From Pleurocapsa minor GSE-CHR-MK 17-07R (GTDB lineage Bacteria > Chloroflexota > Anaerolineae > Aggregatilineales > Phototrophicaceae): a stretch of 64,000 nucleotides of DNA. Position 1 is the stretch's first letter, and each line of letters starts with the position of its first letter. Made by a program: the position numbers and the translations under genes. Below the pieces are notes generated by a model. The model did no database searches. It was not told the origin of the DNA and saw only the letters and a program-made list of their open reading frames with translations. The DNA lies in the NCBI GenBank assembly GCA_019359125.1, contig JAHHHY010000001.1, forward strand, positions 868,001 to 932,000, written 5' to 3'. Below, piece after piece: positions 18,301 through 27,493 of this stretch.

Positions 18301-18376
18301 GCAGCGTGATGGCAAATTCTGCCAGTGTCTGTCCGCTGCGCCTGTGGCGGTCGATCGAAAGCTCTTGCTCGTTCAT
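15311..18376 (-). CDS. TadE-like pseudopilin fused to a Thr-Pro stalk (surface adhesin)
   Basis: A 1021-residue surface protein. The N-terminus is TadE-like: [40 protein letters not shown], with Glu after the Gly-Gln-Thr-Leu-Ala start and a single membrane helix. Residues about 60-420 are a globular region with scattered Cys. A short Pro/Thr linker sits near 420-455, then a second globular region, and from about 776 to the end a 246-residue Thr-Pro stalk of TFTPT-type units. It ends [10 protein letters not shown], a two-Cys tail. The start at 18376 ([11 protein letters not shown]) has GGGA 4 bases upstream. Last gene of a three-gene operon. Likely a Tad-associated minor pilin or adhesin with an extended, probably O-glycosylated stalk (inference). 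Confidence 0.82.
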   Translation of the reverse strand: MNEQELSIDRHRRSGQTLAEFAITLPILLLLLFGIIEFGRIFQAWVTLQNSARAAIRLATTGAYDERTYDLELEFVYDPSGGTGQGDLNSIVPCEFTDPAAANFNALVLAQRGQQVNVYPNDDGNPADVIEVYVNGVESLYATWYGGDDCDPSDPEDQDRRKDMARLLSIYDEARVGAAGLALNDQNLGVPIVGNSGGMSGITVTGTGEIDPVAIANIPWFRQWFRPVPGDPDGAGPLPAEYTDIVGSDVAGFFDVAICSSRPKIDINNIPAPGVNTDAATRFSRNEYFQEGDPRVPVCLLREEPLENSTADNAGFARNGGDGTAGVPWMDAGGPGDTVWIVITFNHPLITPIRVAPFLPLTARRTGVNETFRNPRPLNLEGSQPGNNVNADTPTPTQSPTNTLTATATETGTQTNTPTNTATFTPTDVPPFECTSLSVGAATFTGQSVRFPILNSALQETELKRVALSWPDNMPPLSPAITSMTLDGSPIWSGNDPNSQTVVGRDDILPALPAAEYPFAGSANLTLAGNGNTIFTALVNNIGANISDVLTQSDFNGTTFYIDDPDSDNDCALIYTAPPVVPSPTTSGTPATPTATRTPDCVAGTVRTGFSRYYEFDNTVVWYVTNNSTVVQTIVGFNFQWVQIDPPGMWLTHVWAGGTGPSSGLGSQMMWSSNDIATQDNTADTVGYDPTAPGYAAVSSSVEGQWQAPGGNPVRVTVGPGQTLLMYMRFAIDGSDALRSLPENAPGAQPPDYNNTIVYLLRPECGDVVSVNAQNPPTSTFTPTSTFTATNTATFTASSTFTQTFTPTSTFTRTFTFTPSNTPTFTATFTASNTFTRTFTPTRTPTRTPSNTRTPTRTRTPTRTRTFTLTPTITLTPSITLTPSSTFTPTFTPTATITLTPSNTFTPSNTFTATNTRTNTPTRTPTNTWTPSNTPSRTFTPSNTPIPPTSTFTPTRTASLTPSRTFTPTNTALPPTATFTPTNSPTATRTPTASPTPSRTPTFTPTLEPTDPGGGCSDGTC
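15345..16051 (-). repeat. Degenerate tandem repeats encoding the Thr-Pro stalk
   Basis: About 700 bases of short imperfect direct repeats, written on the plus strand as variants of gtcggcgtgaacgt. They code for a run of Thr at nearly every second residue (T-F-T-P-T, T-R-T-P, T-N-T). Such arrays expand and contract easily by slippage. The opposite strand stays open by chance because of the repeat composition and is not a gene. Confidence 0.9.
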
Positions 18377-18428
18377 AGTATCCCTTTTCGTCCCCCGAAA
18401 TCTGCTCAGGTTCGATCCAACCGCTGGC

Positions 18429-21278
18429 CTACTGCGCCAGGCGTGTGAACATCCGCGATGAAATCTGGTTAAACACAAAGTCAAGCTGGCCGATATTGGA
18501 AACATCGGTCACCACAAAGTAATTGCCGCAGGCCGTCGCCGGGGACTGGGGACGCCATGATCCGCGTGTGCCCGTCGTCGCCTCACACTCGCCAGGCGGC
18601 CCCCAGTCAGCTCCACCGGCCGACGGCGCGGCATTGGGGATGCGCGATGTGGTTGGCGACAGGTTCATCACCTGCTGCCAGTAGTCGTTATCCAGGCGGG
18701 CATTGTCGCCCACGTCAGAGATATAGCGCAGCAGTTCCTCGCCCAGATAGTCGCCAATGTTGTTGATGCGGCGGTTGCAGTCGCTGCGTTCCTGGCTCAG
18801 AGGTGCGAATGCGCCGCACTGGGTCGGATTATCACGCGTGTTGGCAAACGGCAGACCAAAGCCGATGGTGAAGATCGTCGGCAGGCGCTCGTCACCAAGC
18901 TGGTTGCTGGAGCCCTGAATATTCAGATTGGCCAGGCCCACGAAGTCGGCCCAGTCACGCGCATAGTCGTCCACGTCATACACCTGCTCACAGGTCAGGT
19001 TTCGGGCTGAATCCGAGATATACAGCGGCAGCGTATTGATCGGGCGCAGGCGCGGGTTCACGGTGGCTTCGCTGCAGAAATAGCGTGTTTCGGGCCGCTC
19101 GTCGGAGCAGTAGGGGAACACGAGGTCGCTGGTCAACTCGGTGGGATTGGCCTGGGTGCCATACGGGCACAGGCCGTAACCGCCGTATTCACCCGCGATC
19201 GGATTCACGCCATAGCCAGCTTCTGCATGGGGCACACCAAACGCGTCGGCTGTGATCAGCTGGAAGTCATTATAGAAATTCGGCGCGTCAGCAATGTCCG
19301 TGCTGGTCACCTCGCCCAGTGCGTTGAAGTACTGGCGGCGGATCGGGTCGGTCGCGCCGGCAGCACCGTCGCTCAGTAGCACCATGATCCACACCGAGCC
19401 TTCGCGGCGGCCGTACAGGTAGAACGCAGCGGCAGCTTCTTCCAGCGATGCGGCGATGTTGGTACCACGGCAGGCCGCGCGGAACTCGTACGACAGCTGG
19501 CGATAGTTGGTATACGGCAGACCATTGGCAGGATTCAGCACACTGCTGATCCAGGGCGGGTTGGCAACATTGTCGAGCGGCGTGTCATTCACACCGGCAC
19601 GGGCATCGCCCCAACCCGCTGTCGCCGACGTGTAATAGTCGATCGAGGTCAGGTTATTGTGTGTGAAGGCACCGTCGATCGGGCAGCTTTCACGCACCGG
19701 ATGTTCAAACATCAGGTTAATGGGCACGTTATCGTAGTAATTGGCGGCATCGTCAAAATCGAGGAATGTCACCGGTGTGCTGGTCCCGTCGATGATGGTA
19801 GTGCCGGACTGGATTCCAGGTGCCCAGGAAGCGCCACCACCCGTGACTGGACTGGTGACGCGGAAGCCGTCCCACACGCCGTCATTGTTCATATCGACGT
19901 AGAAGGCGGGCTCACTGCGCACACCCACGCGATCTTCCAGTACTTCAGTAGCGCCAATGCGCAGCGGCGTGGCCGAGCCACCCGGATCAGGAATATTCTC
20001 CAGCGTTTCGATGAAGGCATTCTGCAGGCCAGTGCCGGCACCGGTGGACGGGCCGTCCGGGTCCATCAGGTGCGAGGTGCGGTCGAAGGTGACCAGCGCC
20101 ACACGGTCACCGCGAATGAAGTCCAGGCGGTCGAGGAAGTTGCGGGCCGAATCGCGCACGATACGGAACGGCTGGCACACGAGGTCATCAAAAGTACCGT
20201 TGCCATCCGGGTCATTGCAGCAGCCGTAGTAGTCAAATGTGGGAACGAAGCCGACCGAGCGAATCTGTCGATCGCCGGCGGCATTAGTCAGCACAATCAT
20301 GTCCTGGAACGGAATGTTCGTTGGAATGTTGGGCTGATACTCGCTGTCGTAAAGCCCCACATTCACGGGAAACTGATTGTACTGAGAGCGCGGCCAGATG
20401 CGCGTCTGGCACTGATTGCGGATGGTGCGGGCAGTGCCGTCTGTGGGGGCATCACCTGGGCGCCAGCTTTGAATGCCGCCGGGAATACCAGCTACGATCT
20501 GCGATTGCGACTGGTTCAGCAGAGGGATCCACGGCACAGTATCCTGCAGGCCACTGGCATTACGGATTTGAGGCGGGTAATAGCGGTCCCAGTAATTTTG
20601 GCCCTCATACGAGTCGAATGTGGTGTTGTACACCATCGATTCAGACACGTCGATCATCAGCACCACATCGATGACGGCGGTCTGCGAGATGGCCGATTCC
20701 TGCAATGTGACCGAGCGGAAGCCGAACAGATACAGGAACACCGTCGGCGCTTCGATCTGGGCGGTCACGCGCACCAGCTTCAGCTCGTCACGCGTGCACA
20801 GCTCCTCGTAGTCGAGGCGGTCTTCGTTGTTTGCCAGCGGATTCGGGCCGGTGACCGAGCCATTCGCGTCGTACAGGAACATTTCGACGCCAGCGCGGTC
20901 CAGCGGGCGGTCAGGGTTAGTGGCAGACAGCGCGACATCCTGCGTATAGCAGGTTTCCACCAGCACCGTCTGCGGGTTCAGCCCGTAATATTCGATGAAC
21001 TGGCGCGCCGCCAGATTCAGGTTGGCTATACTGGCCGCCTGAATTTCGTTTTCAGTCGTCATGGTGTCGTCCACCACGCGCCGCATCTGCCCGGCAGCCG
21101 CAATCGCTGCCGCGTCCACGGCGCGCCGCAGCGTGCTGTAGCGCACGAACAGCAGCGACACGTCAGTCACGATGCCGACAAAGGCCAGCAGCGCCAGGAA
21201 GCCAATCGCCAGAATGACGATCGACTGGCCGGTCTGACCTTTTTTGAACAGTTTGGACCACTTGCGAGACGTACCCAT
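18429..21278 (-). CDS. TadG-like pilus-associated protein with a von Willebrand factor A domain
   Basis: A 949-residue membrane-anchored surface protein. Residues 13-63 match the TadG N-terminus ([20 protein letters not shown], one membrane helix, then [14 protein letters not shown]). From residue 203 there is a vWA domain whose metal site DVSES begins [11 protein letters not shown] (Asp210, Ser212, Ser214). The domain is much enlarged: about 550 residues of insertions separate its parts ([26 protein letters not shown] near 365 and [11 protein letters not shown] near 630). vWA proteins bind ligands through a divalent metal, so this is a strong adhesin candidate at a Tad pilus. AAGG lies 7 bases before the ATG. 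Middle gene of the operon. Confidence 0.85.
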   Translation of the reverse strand: MGTSRKWSKLFKKGQTGQSIVILAIGFLALLAFVGIVTDVSLLFVRYSTLRRAVDAAAIAAAGQMRRVVDDTMTTENEIQAASIANLNLAARQFIEYYGLNPQTVLVETCYTQDVALSATNPDRPLDRAGVEMFLYDANGSVTGPNPLANNEDRLDYEELCTRDELKLVRVTAQIEAPTVFLYLFGFRSVTLQESAISQTAVIDVVLMIDVSESMVYNTTFDSYEGQNYWDRYYPPQIRNASGLQDTVPWIPLLNQSQSQIVAGIPGGIQSWRPGDAPTDGTARTIRNQCQTRIWPRSQYNQFPVNVGLYDSEYQPNIPTNIPFQDMIVLTNAAGDRQIRSVGFVPTFDYYGCCNDPDGNGTFDDLVCQPFRIVRDSARNFLDRLDFIRGDRVALVTFDRTSHLMDPDGPSTGAGTGLQNAFIETLENIPDPGGSATPLRIGATEVLEDRVGVRSEPAFYVDMNNDGVWDGFRVTSPVTGGGASWAPGIQSGTTIIDGTSTPVTFLDFDDAANYYDNVPINLMFEHPVRESCPIDGAFTHNNLTSIDYYTSATAGWGDARAGVNDTPLDNVANPPWISSVLNPANGLPYTNYRQLSYEFRAACRGTNIAASLEEAAAAFYLYGRREGSVWIMVLLSDGAAGATDPIRRQYFNALGEVTSTDIADAPNFYNDFQLITADAFGVPHAEAGYGVNPIAGEYGGYGLCPYGTQANPTELTSDLVFPYCSDERPETRYFCSEATVNPRLRPINTLPLYISDSARNLTCEQVYDVDDYARDWADFVGLANLNIQGSSNQLGDERLPTIFTIGFGLPFANTRDNPTQCGAFAPLSQERSDCNRRINNIGDYLGEELLRYISDVGDNARLDNDYWQQVMNLSPTTSRIPNAAPSAGGADWGPPGECEATTGTRGSWRPQSPATACGNYFVVTDVSNIGQLDFVFNQISSRMFTRLAQ

Positions 21279-21298
21279 CGCTGCGCCTTATTCTCTAG

Positions 21299-22474
21299 TT
21301 AGCCTGGAGGATTGAACTGGATGTTGGCCTGCGCGGCCTGCATCGGGAAAGCTGCCCACACGTTAATCTCGGCATTCTGTTCCAGCACCGTGAAGAACGG
21401 CAGGTTGAGCAGCAGCTTGTGCTGCCAGAAGACTTCCACCAGCACCATGCCCTGTCCGGGGAGGAAAATGCGCTGATCGGTCGTCTGGATGAAACTATTC
21501 AGATTGAAACGCTGTTCCACATCCGCGATGCGGAAGTTGCTGCCGATGCAGTTGGTATCCGGGATGCGGCGGTTGCCCGTCCACACGAAGCCAACCTGGC
21601 GCTCTTCGAAACCAGGCGAACCCGGCGCATCGAAGCCCCACGCCACCGTACCCGCATTTTCATCACCATTAAACAGCTCACTGTAATCATCGTTCCAGAT
21701 ATAGCCGAGGGCATAGGTGCGCGCTGTCGGCGCATACACATCGATCAGGCCATTTTCGTTGAAGTCAAACGGGTCACGCGGCTCCAGACGCGGGCCGGCG
21801 ATCGTGGCATCACATTCGTTGGCGTTAGACGGGTAGCGCCCGACGACCACCATCTGCGGCAGGTCACCCGTGATCGGGCGGCTGACACCCAGCCAGGCCG
21901 GGCTGCTGCCAGGGGCGCCATTTTCGCGCGGGTCCACCAGTTCAATCGCGAAACCGGAAATCACGATGTCATCCACCCCGTTCGAGGCGTCAAACTCCAG
22001 CGGCTGCATCGTTTGCAGCATCAGACACACAATTTCGTTGTAAAACGCCAGCTCGCCGGCAAAGGCCGCATCACCCGGGCACAGACGGAACCGGTTGCGC
22101 GCGGCAATCTCGGCATCCTGAGCCGGACCGGGCAGTGTATTGGTATAAGGCATCACGCCAATGCTGGCAGCCTGGTAATCAGCAGGCAGCTCGCCAACAG
22201 GCATGTACACGCTGGCCCTGAAGTTGTCTTCCCAGGTCGTCACCGAGACATCGTCCTGCAGGGTGGCGCCACGGCGCGCACCGGCACGGGCCACGTCCAG
22301 CAGCGTGAGATAATTGTTGGCAAACCAGCCGATTTCCACCAACCCGGCAAGCAGCGTAATCAGGATCGGGGTGATGAGCGCCAGCTCCACCACGCTCTGA
22401 CCGGCCTGTTTAGGACCAGTGACGACGGGTGTTCCGTCCAGTATTTCAACGAGGCGTTTCAACAGTTTTCGCAT
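21299..22474 (-). CDS. TadE-like minor pseudopilin
   Basis: A 391-residue protein beginning MRKLLKRLVEILDG, with TadE signature GPKQAGQSVVELALITPILITLLAGLVEIGWFANNYLTLLDVARAGARRG: a Glu at the canonical position before a membrane helix. The remaining 330 residues are extracytoplasmic with several Cys and no known domain, much longer than classical TadE (about 180-200). The start at 22474 is preferred because it gives a normal basic N-terminus, but an in-frame ATG at 22501 is possible. The ribosome binding site (GGGAG, 11 bases) is not ideal for 22474. First gene of the tadE-tadG-tadE operon. Confidence 0.82.
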   Translation of the reverse strand: MRKLLKRLVEILDGTPVVTGPKQAGQSVVELALITPILITLLAGLVEIGWFANNYLTLLDVARAGARRGATLQDDVSVTTWEDNFRASVYMPVGELPADYQAASIGVMPYTNTLPGPAQDAEIAARNRFRLCPGDAAFAGELAFYNEIVCLMLQTMQPLEFDASNGVDDIVISGFAIELVDPRENGAPGSSPAWLGVSRPITGDLPQMVVVGRYPSNANECDATIAGPRLEPRDPFDFNENGLIDVYAPTARTYALGYIWNDDYSELFNGDENAGTVAWGFDAPGSPGFEERQVGFVWTGNRRIPDTNCIGSNFRIADVEQRFNLNSFIQTTDQRIFLPGQGMVLVEVFWQHKLLLNLPFFTVLEQNAEINVWAAFPMQAAQANIQFNPPG

Positions 22475-22531
22475 CGCTGGCCACACTCCCTGACAATCCA
22501 TACGGAAAGCGCAAGACTTTCCTGCAATTTG

Positions 22532-22540
22532 ATCATACCA
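22532..22540 (-). promoter_or_regulatory. Candidate extended -10 promoter for the tadE-tadG operon
   Basis: On the minus strand TGG-TATGAT (22540-22532) forms an extended -10. The upstream -35 (TTCCGA at 18 bases) matches only in part. The leader would contain the small hairpin GGAAAG/CTTTCC at 22504-22522. Confidence 0.4.
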
Positions 22541-22630
22541 TAGCGCCTTTTTCTCGGAACACGCCTACTGTAAAGATGTTGATAGAGTTTTGTGCAGACA
22601 ATGACAAGCAAAGCACCCCTCGACAGCAAA

Positions 22631-22662
22631 ACGGGCACAACAGCCATAAACTGTGTGCCCGT
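22631..22662 (-). terminator. Intrinsic terminator after the OmpR-type regulator
   Basis: Perfect 9-bp stem ACGGGCACA / TGTGCCCGT (22631-22639 and 22654-22662) with a 14-base loop. On the minus strand the stem ends in GTTTT, giving a short T-tract. It lies 31 bases beyond the stop of the regulator gene at 22693. Confidence 0.7.
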
Positions 22663-22692
22663 CCGTGATTATAACGGCTGTATTACAAACGC

Positions 22693-23412
22693 TCAGCTCA
22701 AGCCGAGCGCGTAGTCATTTTCGATGCGGGGATTGGCCTTGACCACGTAGCCCCGTCCATGGCGCGACTGCAAAATCAACGGGCGTTCAGGGTCGATCTC
22801 AATCTTTCGGCGGATGTTGCGGATGTGATTACGCACCAGCGCAGCATCCCCCACCCCATCCGGGTAGCGCCACACGCGCGCCAGCAGGTCCTCAGCTGTA
22901 TACATTTGAAAGGGCGTCTGGCACAGGAAGCGCAGCAGGTCAAATTCCATGCGCGTCAGCGAAATTACGCGTTCGCCGATGATGACCCTGCACTCGGAAG
23001 CGATAAGCTGTATCGGGGTGGCATTACGTTCATTATACTGGGCCGTGCGGCGGATGAGCGCGCGCACCCTGGCAACCAGCTCACGAGGCATAAAAGGCTT
23101 GCGAATGTAGTCATCGGCACCGCTGTCAAGCGCGCGGTCCGGGGAGAGGCTTTGTGTCGCAATGCCCGTCAGGAAAATAATCGGGTGCCGGGCTGTATCT
23201 GGCCGTTCGCGCAGCTGCCTGCACAATTGCACGCCATCCACGTTTGGCATCATCACGTCAATTACAAATAAATCCGGGACATTGGTGTCCACGAGTTGCA
23301 GCGCAGCTTCGGCCGAGTTCGCACGGAGGACATGATAGCCCTCGCGTTTCAGAACAATTTCGACCATATCCAGCATCTGGACATCATCATCGACTATCAG
23401 GATTTGATACAT
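22693..23412 (-). CDS. OmpR/PhoB-type response regulator
   Basis: A 239-residue two-domain regulator. The receiver (residues 1-120) has the acidic pair ILIVDDD, phosphoacceptor Asp in LFVIDVMMPNVDG, and conserved Lys in YIRKPFMPRELVARV. The C-terminal winged-helix domain (130-228) shows LTRMEFDLLRFLC and the recognition segment ALVRNHIRNIRRKIE ... SRHGRGYVV. It is the last gene of a signalling cluster, 92 bases after another regulator. That gap holds TATATACT as a possible -10, so it may have its own promoter. DNA targets unknown; the nearest downstream gene set is the tadE-tadG operon. Confidence 0.95.
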   Translation of the reverse strand: MYQILIVDDDVQMLDMVEIVLKREGYHVLRANSAEAALQLVDTNVPDLFVIDVMMPNVDGVQLCRQLRERPDTARHPIIFLTGIATQSLSPDRALDSGADDYIRKPFMPRELVARVRALIRRTAQYNERNATPIQLIASECRVIIGERVISLTRMEFDLLRFLCQTPFQMYTAEDLLARVWRYPDGVGDAALVRNHIRNIRRKIEIDPERPLILQSRHGRGYVVKANPRIENDYALGLS

Positions 23413-23504
23413 CGGTAACCCACTTTTTCAAGCCATCCTGCTACTCACTGAGTATATAGGATTGGGCCTGAAATAATCCGAAGCCGCTATGAAATTATCG
23501 TGAA

Positions 23505-24188
23505 TTATCCGGATATCATGTAGCCGACACCGTGAATGGTCCGGATGTACTTTCTTGTATTGCCGTGTTCCACCTTCGCGCGCAGGTTGCGCATGTGGGC
23601 ACGCACAAGGTCAGCATCGCCTGTATTGGGCGGATACTCCCAAACGGCCTGGAGCAGATGGCCGGGCGACAGCGCCTGGTCAGGATGCTCCATCATGTAA
23701 CGCAGCAACCGATGTTCCGTCGATGTGAGCTGGATTTCGCGGTTATCCACAGCGACACGATACGTATCCGAATCCAGGCGCAGGTCGCCCAGCTGAAGCA
23801 CATTCGCCACGCGGTCGCGGATACTGCGACGCAGCACCGCGGCAATACGGGCTCGCAGCTCAGGCACCTCAAACGGCTTGGGGATATAGTCGTCCGCGCC
23901 AGCCTCAAACCCGATCACAACATCGTCTGTGGTGCCACGCGCCGTCAGAAACACAATCGGCAGCGCGATAAAACGGGGGTCAGCGCGCAGGCGGCGGCAT
24001 ACGGTGATGCCATCCATCTCAGGCATATTGATATCCAGCACCACCAGGTCAGGCGGACGTTTCTCCAGCTGATCGAGCAGCTTGGCCGGATGATCGAGCA
24101 GCAACACTTCGTAGCCTTCAAACTTCAGCACACGGCCAACAGCATCCAGCACATCGACTTCGTCATCCACCACACAGATAAACGCCAT
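23505..24188 (-). CDS. OmpR/PhoB-type response regulator, partner of the adjacent kinase
   Basis: A 227-residue receiver plus winged-helix regulator. Receiver: VVDDEVD acidic patch, phosphoacceptor in LVVLDINMPEMDG, Thr in FLTARG, Lys in YIPKPFEVPEL. DNA-binding domain: LTSTEHRLLRYMMEHPD and LVRAHMRNLRAKVE ... IHGVGYMIS. Its ATG shares one base with the TAA of the upstream histidine kinase gene (TAATG), the tightest coupling in the cluster, so it is the most likely cognate partner. Similar in design to the regulator that follows, probably by an old duplication. Confidence 0.95.
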   Translation of the reverse strand: MAFICVVDDEVDVLDAVGRVLKFEGYEVLLLDHPAKLLDQLEKRPPDLVVLDINMPEMDGITVCRRLRADPRFIALPIVFLTARGTTDDVVIGFEAGADDYIPKPFEVPELRARIAAVLRRSIRDRVANVLQLGDLRLDSDTYRVAVDNREIQLTSTEHRLLRYMMEHPDQALSPGHLLQAVWEYPPNTGDADLVRAHMRNLRAKVEHGNTRKYIRTIHGVGYMISG

Positions 24189-26797
24189 TACCTAGCCTCC
24201 CCGTTGCGCACAGGCAGCGTCACAATAAACTGCGTGCCTGAACCCACCACACTCTCAACCCGAATTGTGCCACCCACCCGATCAATCACCTGTTTGGCAA
24301 TATGCAGCCCCAAACCTGTACCCTCACCCCTCGGCTTGGTCGTGAAGAAAGGCTCAAAAATCTGCGCCCGAATGGCTTCCGGAATTCCGGGTCCATTGTC
24401 CCACACGGTCACCACAATGGCGCCGCGTTCTCCTGATGCTTCGGCGGCGAGGCCAATCTCACCCCCGCTGGAGCCAGCCAGCGCATCGGCCGCATTCAGC
24501 ATCAGATTCAGCCAGACATCTTCCAGTTCACCAGGGACGGCATACACCATCGGCAGCGGCCTGTCGGGCAGGTGCTCAATCAGGCGCACGCCTGCCCGAT
24601 AAATATGCGGACGCACCAGGGCCAGCGTCTCGGTAATTGTGCTGGTGACATCCACATCATCATACCGATCAGCCGGGCTGCTGCGGACCGCGCCCAACAG
24701 GCGGCGCACAACTGCGCTGGCGCGCTTGGTCGAGCGCACAATCGAATCCAGCACCTCAAACTGCGGTGATTCCTGCGAGGCAGCCTCCAGCAGAAGCTGG
24801 CTGTTAGAGAGAATTGCTGCCAGCGGATTATTGATCTGATGTGCAACAGCCGCCGAAAGCTCGCCCATCGCCGACAGCCGCTCCGCTTTGATCAGCCGAG
24901 ACTGCGTCGCCTTCAGCTCTTGCAGGCTGTCCTGGAGGTCATGATACAGGCGCGCGTTATCCAGCGACGATGCCGCATGATGCACGAACGCACGCGCCAG
25001 ATCGACTTCACGCGGGCTGAAGAAATGGTCATGTTCCGAATCGCCTACCAGCATCAGGCCAGTCACCGTGCCGCGCTGCATGAGCGGCAGGCCCAGCAGC
25101 ATATTGGTCGTGGCGTAGTCCATCAGCCGTCGCAGCGTCTCGGGAACGTCCGGTCCAGTTCGATGCGCATTCAGCAGATTCTGTGCCGCGACCGCATCGC
25201 GCACGGGATCACCGACACTTAATTCTAGCGTAAGTGCACGCGATTGCATCCACGTGGCCATACCCACAGATGCCTGAATCGTCAGCTTTTCCCCATCCTG
25301 GCTGATGCCCAGATCGCACCAGTCGCTCCCGATCAGACTGTTGATTTCGTCCATCGTGCGCGTGATGACCGTGCTGGAACGCTCCCGCCCTTTTGACAGC
25401 TCACTCACGACCTTCAAGGCCAGCGTCCGAATCGATTTATGTATCTCGTCACTGACATGCGCCATGTTCAGCGCATTTTCGTTGACCGCATAGGCCAGCA
25501 GCACACCAACCATCTGTCCGCTGCTGGATACGGGCAGAATCAGCATGCTGCCAGCGCCGCTGTTGCGCAGCAGTTCAGATTCTTCACTGGGATCATTCAA
25601 CCTCACCAGCACCAGGCGCGACTTTTCCGTCACCTGCCTGATCTGGTCATACTGACGCAAACGCAGCGTGGGCTCCTGCCCCGCCCGCCAGATGAGCTGG
25701 CGCCGACGGGACACCAGCCTCAGGCTGCCCCGCTGCGCATCCCATTCCAGCAGCATGGCATCGTGCACATTCAGCACGGTCACGATCTGGTCGCACACTG
25801 TGCGCAGCGTACTGTCCAGCGCCAGTGTCTCATTCATGCGCTCGCTGGCATCCACCAGCAGCTTCAACTCGCGCGCCCGCTTTACCGACTGACCATGCAC
25901 GCGCGCATTCTCAATGCCGATCGCGGCAAAGGCCGCCATGTTCAGCAGCAGCGCCTGATGTCGCTCTGTGAACGTGTCATCACGCTGCTTGTTGTTTACG
26001 CCGAGCACGCCAATCGGCTTGCCATTGAGCATGATCGGCACATACAGCAGCGATTTGACGAAATACTCGGTCTTCACCTTCTGCGGCCCACTATGCCCAA
26101 CCAGGGCGGGCTCGCCGTGCCGATACACATAGCCAGCCAGATTATCCTCGGTTTTCACGCGGAAATTCTGGGCAATATTGATGTCCATACCCACGCGGGC
26201 GCGCAAATAGAGTTGATCACTATCGCCATCCGGCAGCAGGATCATGCCAGCCTCGGCATTGGTCAGGTCGCGCGCAGCGGTCACGACACGATTGAGCACC
26301 TCGCTCAGCTCCAGCACCTGTGTCAGCGACTGTGTCAAGCGCAGAAACGTCTGCACTTCTTCCGGCGTCCAGTGAGCCTCGGTTTCCAGCGAGGCGTTGT
26401 CGCCAATGCCACCGGTGGCCAGTGAGCCACTGTCGCGGCGCATGATATACCGGACAGCCCGCTGTAATGAGCGGTCATCCAGCGTGGCGACTGTCAGCGT
26501 GCCATTGACAGGCTTGGCGGGCCCCTGGTTGAGCATGGCCGACTGGGCCATGTAAATCACGCGGGGCATATCCTGCGCCACCCGGTTAAAGACCGCATAC
26601 GTCGGTTCGCCGGTGCGTCGATCGCTCATCGCGGAATCGATAAATGCCCCGTCGAACTGATGAATATTCAGCAGATAGATGGCATCGAGATGAGAATAGG
26701 TCGGCTGAATGGTGACATTTTCCGACGCAAATGCGCCGCGTATGCGCTGTAGTACGTCATAGTCCCCGGTGGCCACCAGAATCTTCGCGGTTTGCAT
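24188..26797 (-). CDS. Multi-GAF histidine kinase with a degenerate receiver at its N-terminus
   Basis: An 869-residue cytoplasmic sensor kinase without membrane helices. Residues 1-120 resemble a receiver (KILVATGDYDVL, FIDSAM) but lack the full acidic pair and the Lys-Pro motif. Three GAF domains follow (about 140-300, 310-470, 490-620). The kinase core has H-box AVAHQINNPLAAI, N-box WLNLMLNAADAL, G1 VWDNGPGIPE, F-box FEPFFTTKPRGEGTGLGL, and a normal C-terminus. The start at 26797 (MQTAKILVATG) lies 4 bases after the upstream stop. GAF domains usually bind cyclic nucleotides, haem or other small ligands. Expected to phosphorylate the regulator encoded directly after it. Confidence 0.92.
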   Translation of the reverse strand: MQTAKILVATGDYDVLQRIRGAFASENVTIQPTYSHLDAIYLLNIHQFDGAFIDSAMSDRRTGEPTYAVFNRVAQDMPRVIYMAQSAMLNQGPAKPVNGTLTVATLDDRSLQRAVRYIMRRDSGSLATGGIGDNASLETEAHWTPEEVQTFLRLTQSLTQVLELSEVLNRVVTAARDLTNAEAGMILLPDGDSDQLYLRARVGMDINIAQNFRVKTEDNLAGYVYRHGEPALVGHSGPQKVKTEYFVKSLLYVPIMLNGKPIGVLGVNNKQRDDTFTERHQALLLNMAAFAAIGIENARVHGQSVKRARELKLLVDASERMNETLALDSTLRTVCDQIVTVLNVHDAMLLEWDAQRGSLRLVSRRRQLIWRAGQEPTLRLRQYDQIRQVTEKSRLVLVRLNDPSEESELLRNSGAGSMLILPVSSSGQMVGVLLAYAVNENALNMAHVSDEIHKSIRTLALKVVSELSKGRERSSTVITRTMDEINSLIGSDWCDLGISQDGEKLTIQASVGMATWMQSRALTLELSVGDPVRDAVAAQNLLNAHRTGPDVPETLRRLMDYATTNMLLGLPLMQRGTVTGLMLVGDSEHDHFFSPREVDLARAFVHHAASSLDNARLYHDLQDSLQELKATQSRLIKAERLSAMGELSAAVAHQINNPLAAILSNSQLLLEAASQESPQFEVLDSIVRSTKRASAVVRRLLGAVRSSPADRYDDVDVTSTITETLALVRPHIYRAGVRLIEHLPDRPLPMVYAVPGELEDVWLNLMLNAADALAGSSGGEIGLAAEASGERGAIVVTVWDNGPGIPEAIRAQIFEPFFTTKPRGEGTGLGLHIAKQVIDRVGGTIRVESVVGSGTQFIVTLPVRNGEAR

Positions 26798-26801
26798 GAA
26801 A

Positions 26802-27416
26802 TCACCGCTTGCTGAGGCGGGAGAGACGCTGCGCCATATCATCGTCGGGCGGATCCTCACGCGATGCAGGCGGGGGATCGGGGGGTGCCTGCGCGGACTC
26901 CGTTGCTTGCCCGCGTGTCTCGGCAGAGGCAGTGAATCGCTCGCGTGCGCGGCGCAGAAAATCGCTCACGGTGTCCATAGCAGCGGCCGCACGACTGGCG
27001 CTGGCGGGCTCTTCACCCTGCTGCTCAAGGATCTGTTCCAGCTCAAACACCGCAGCTTCAAGCTGAAGCGCGGATGCTTTGTGTTCGCGAAGGTCGGCGC
27101 GCGTCATGGTCAGCCGGTTCTCAGCCCGGCGAATCGCATCCGAGACCACGCGCGCCCGTTCGCGCAGACCGTCACGAATGGCTGTCTGCTCTTCAACGCG
27201 CATGTCGCCGATTTCCACTTCCAGCGTCTCGATGCGGCGGACCAGCGTATGCTCATACGCCAGCGCATCATCCAGACGACGCTGCAATTCCGGCAGGTCG
27301 CGGCGCAGGCGCGAACGCACATCACCGCCGCTGCCGGGGGCCGAATGGTCAACGCCGCTGGTGTCATTCAGCGTCGCCTTGACCAGAACAGAGAGTTTCT
27401 GCATCAGGTTTGTCAT
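26802..27416 (-). CDS. PspA/IM30-like coiled-coil protein
   Basis: A 204-residue protein, almost all helical coiled coil. The first residues MTNLMQKLSVLVKATLND resemble the amphipathic membrane-binding helix of PspA/Vipp1 proteins. The central part is charged heptads (RIETLEVEIGDMRVEEQTAIRDGL is one stretch, split across helices), and the C-terminus is Pro- and Asp-rich. PspA relatives bind stressed membranes and scaffold signalling. The gene lies 4 bases before the multi-GAF kinase and so opens the signalling operon, which fits a link to envelope stress (inference). No ribosome binding site precedes the ATG; the promoter at 27427-27454 would give a nearly leaderless mRNA. Confidence 0.65.
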   Translation of the reverse strand: MTNLMQKLSVLVKATLNDTSGVDHSAPGSGGDVRSRLRRDLPELQRRLDDALAYEHTLVRRIETLEVEIGDMRVEEQTAIRDGLRERARVVSDAIRRAENRLTMTRADLREHKASALQLEAAVFELEQILEQQGEEPASASRAAAAMDTVSDFLRRARERFTASAETRGQATESAQAPPDPPPASREDPPDDDMAQRLSRLSKR

Positions 27417-27426
27417 ATATGAACAT

Positions 27427-27454
27427 TGTATAGTCAGAATCAACAAAGAAACAA
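27427..27454 (-). promoter_or_regulatory. Candidate promoter giving a leaderless mRNA for the signalling operon
   Basis: Minus-strand TTGTTT (27454-27449), 16-base spacer, TATACA (27432-27427). The expected transcription start lies within about 5 bases of the ATG at 27416, and no ribosome binding site is seen. Confidence 0.4.
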
Positions 27455-27493
27455 TATTTTACGACAAGTAATAGTTATTCACCAACAAGAGGC

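Noticed and set aside
19659-21302. 547-codon open frame on the plus strand opposite tadG
   Set aside because: High GC keeps antisense frames open; composition is Arg/His-rich with no domain, while the minus-strand product has TadG and vWA motifs.
22504-22522. Small hairpin GGAAAG/CTTTCC as a riboswitch or RNA gene
   Set aside because: Only 6 bp, no further conserved structure; noted only as part of the leader of the tadE operon.
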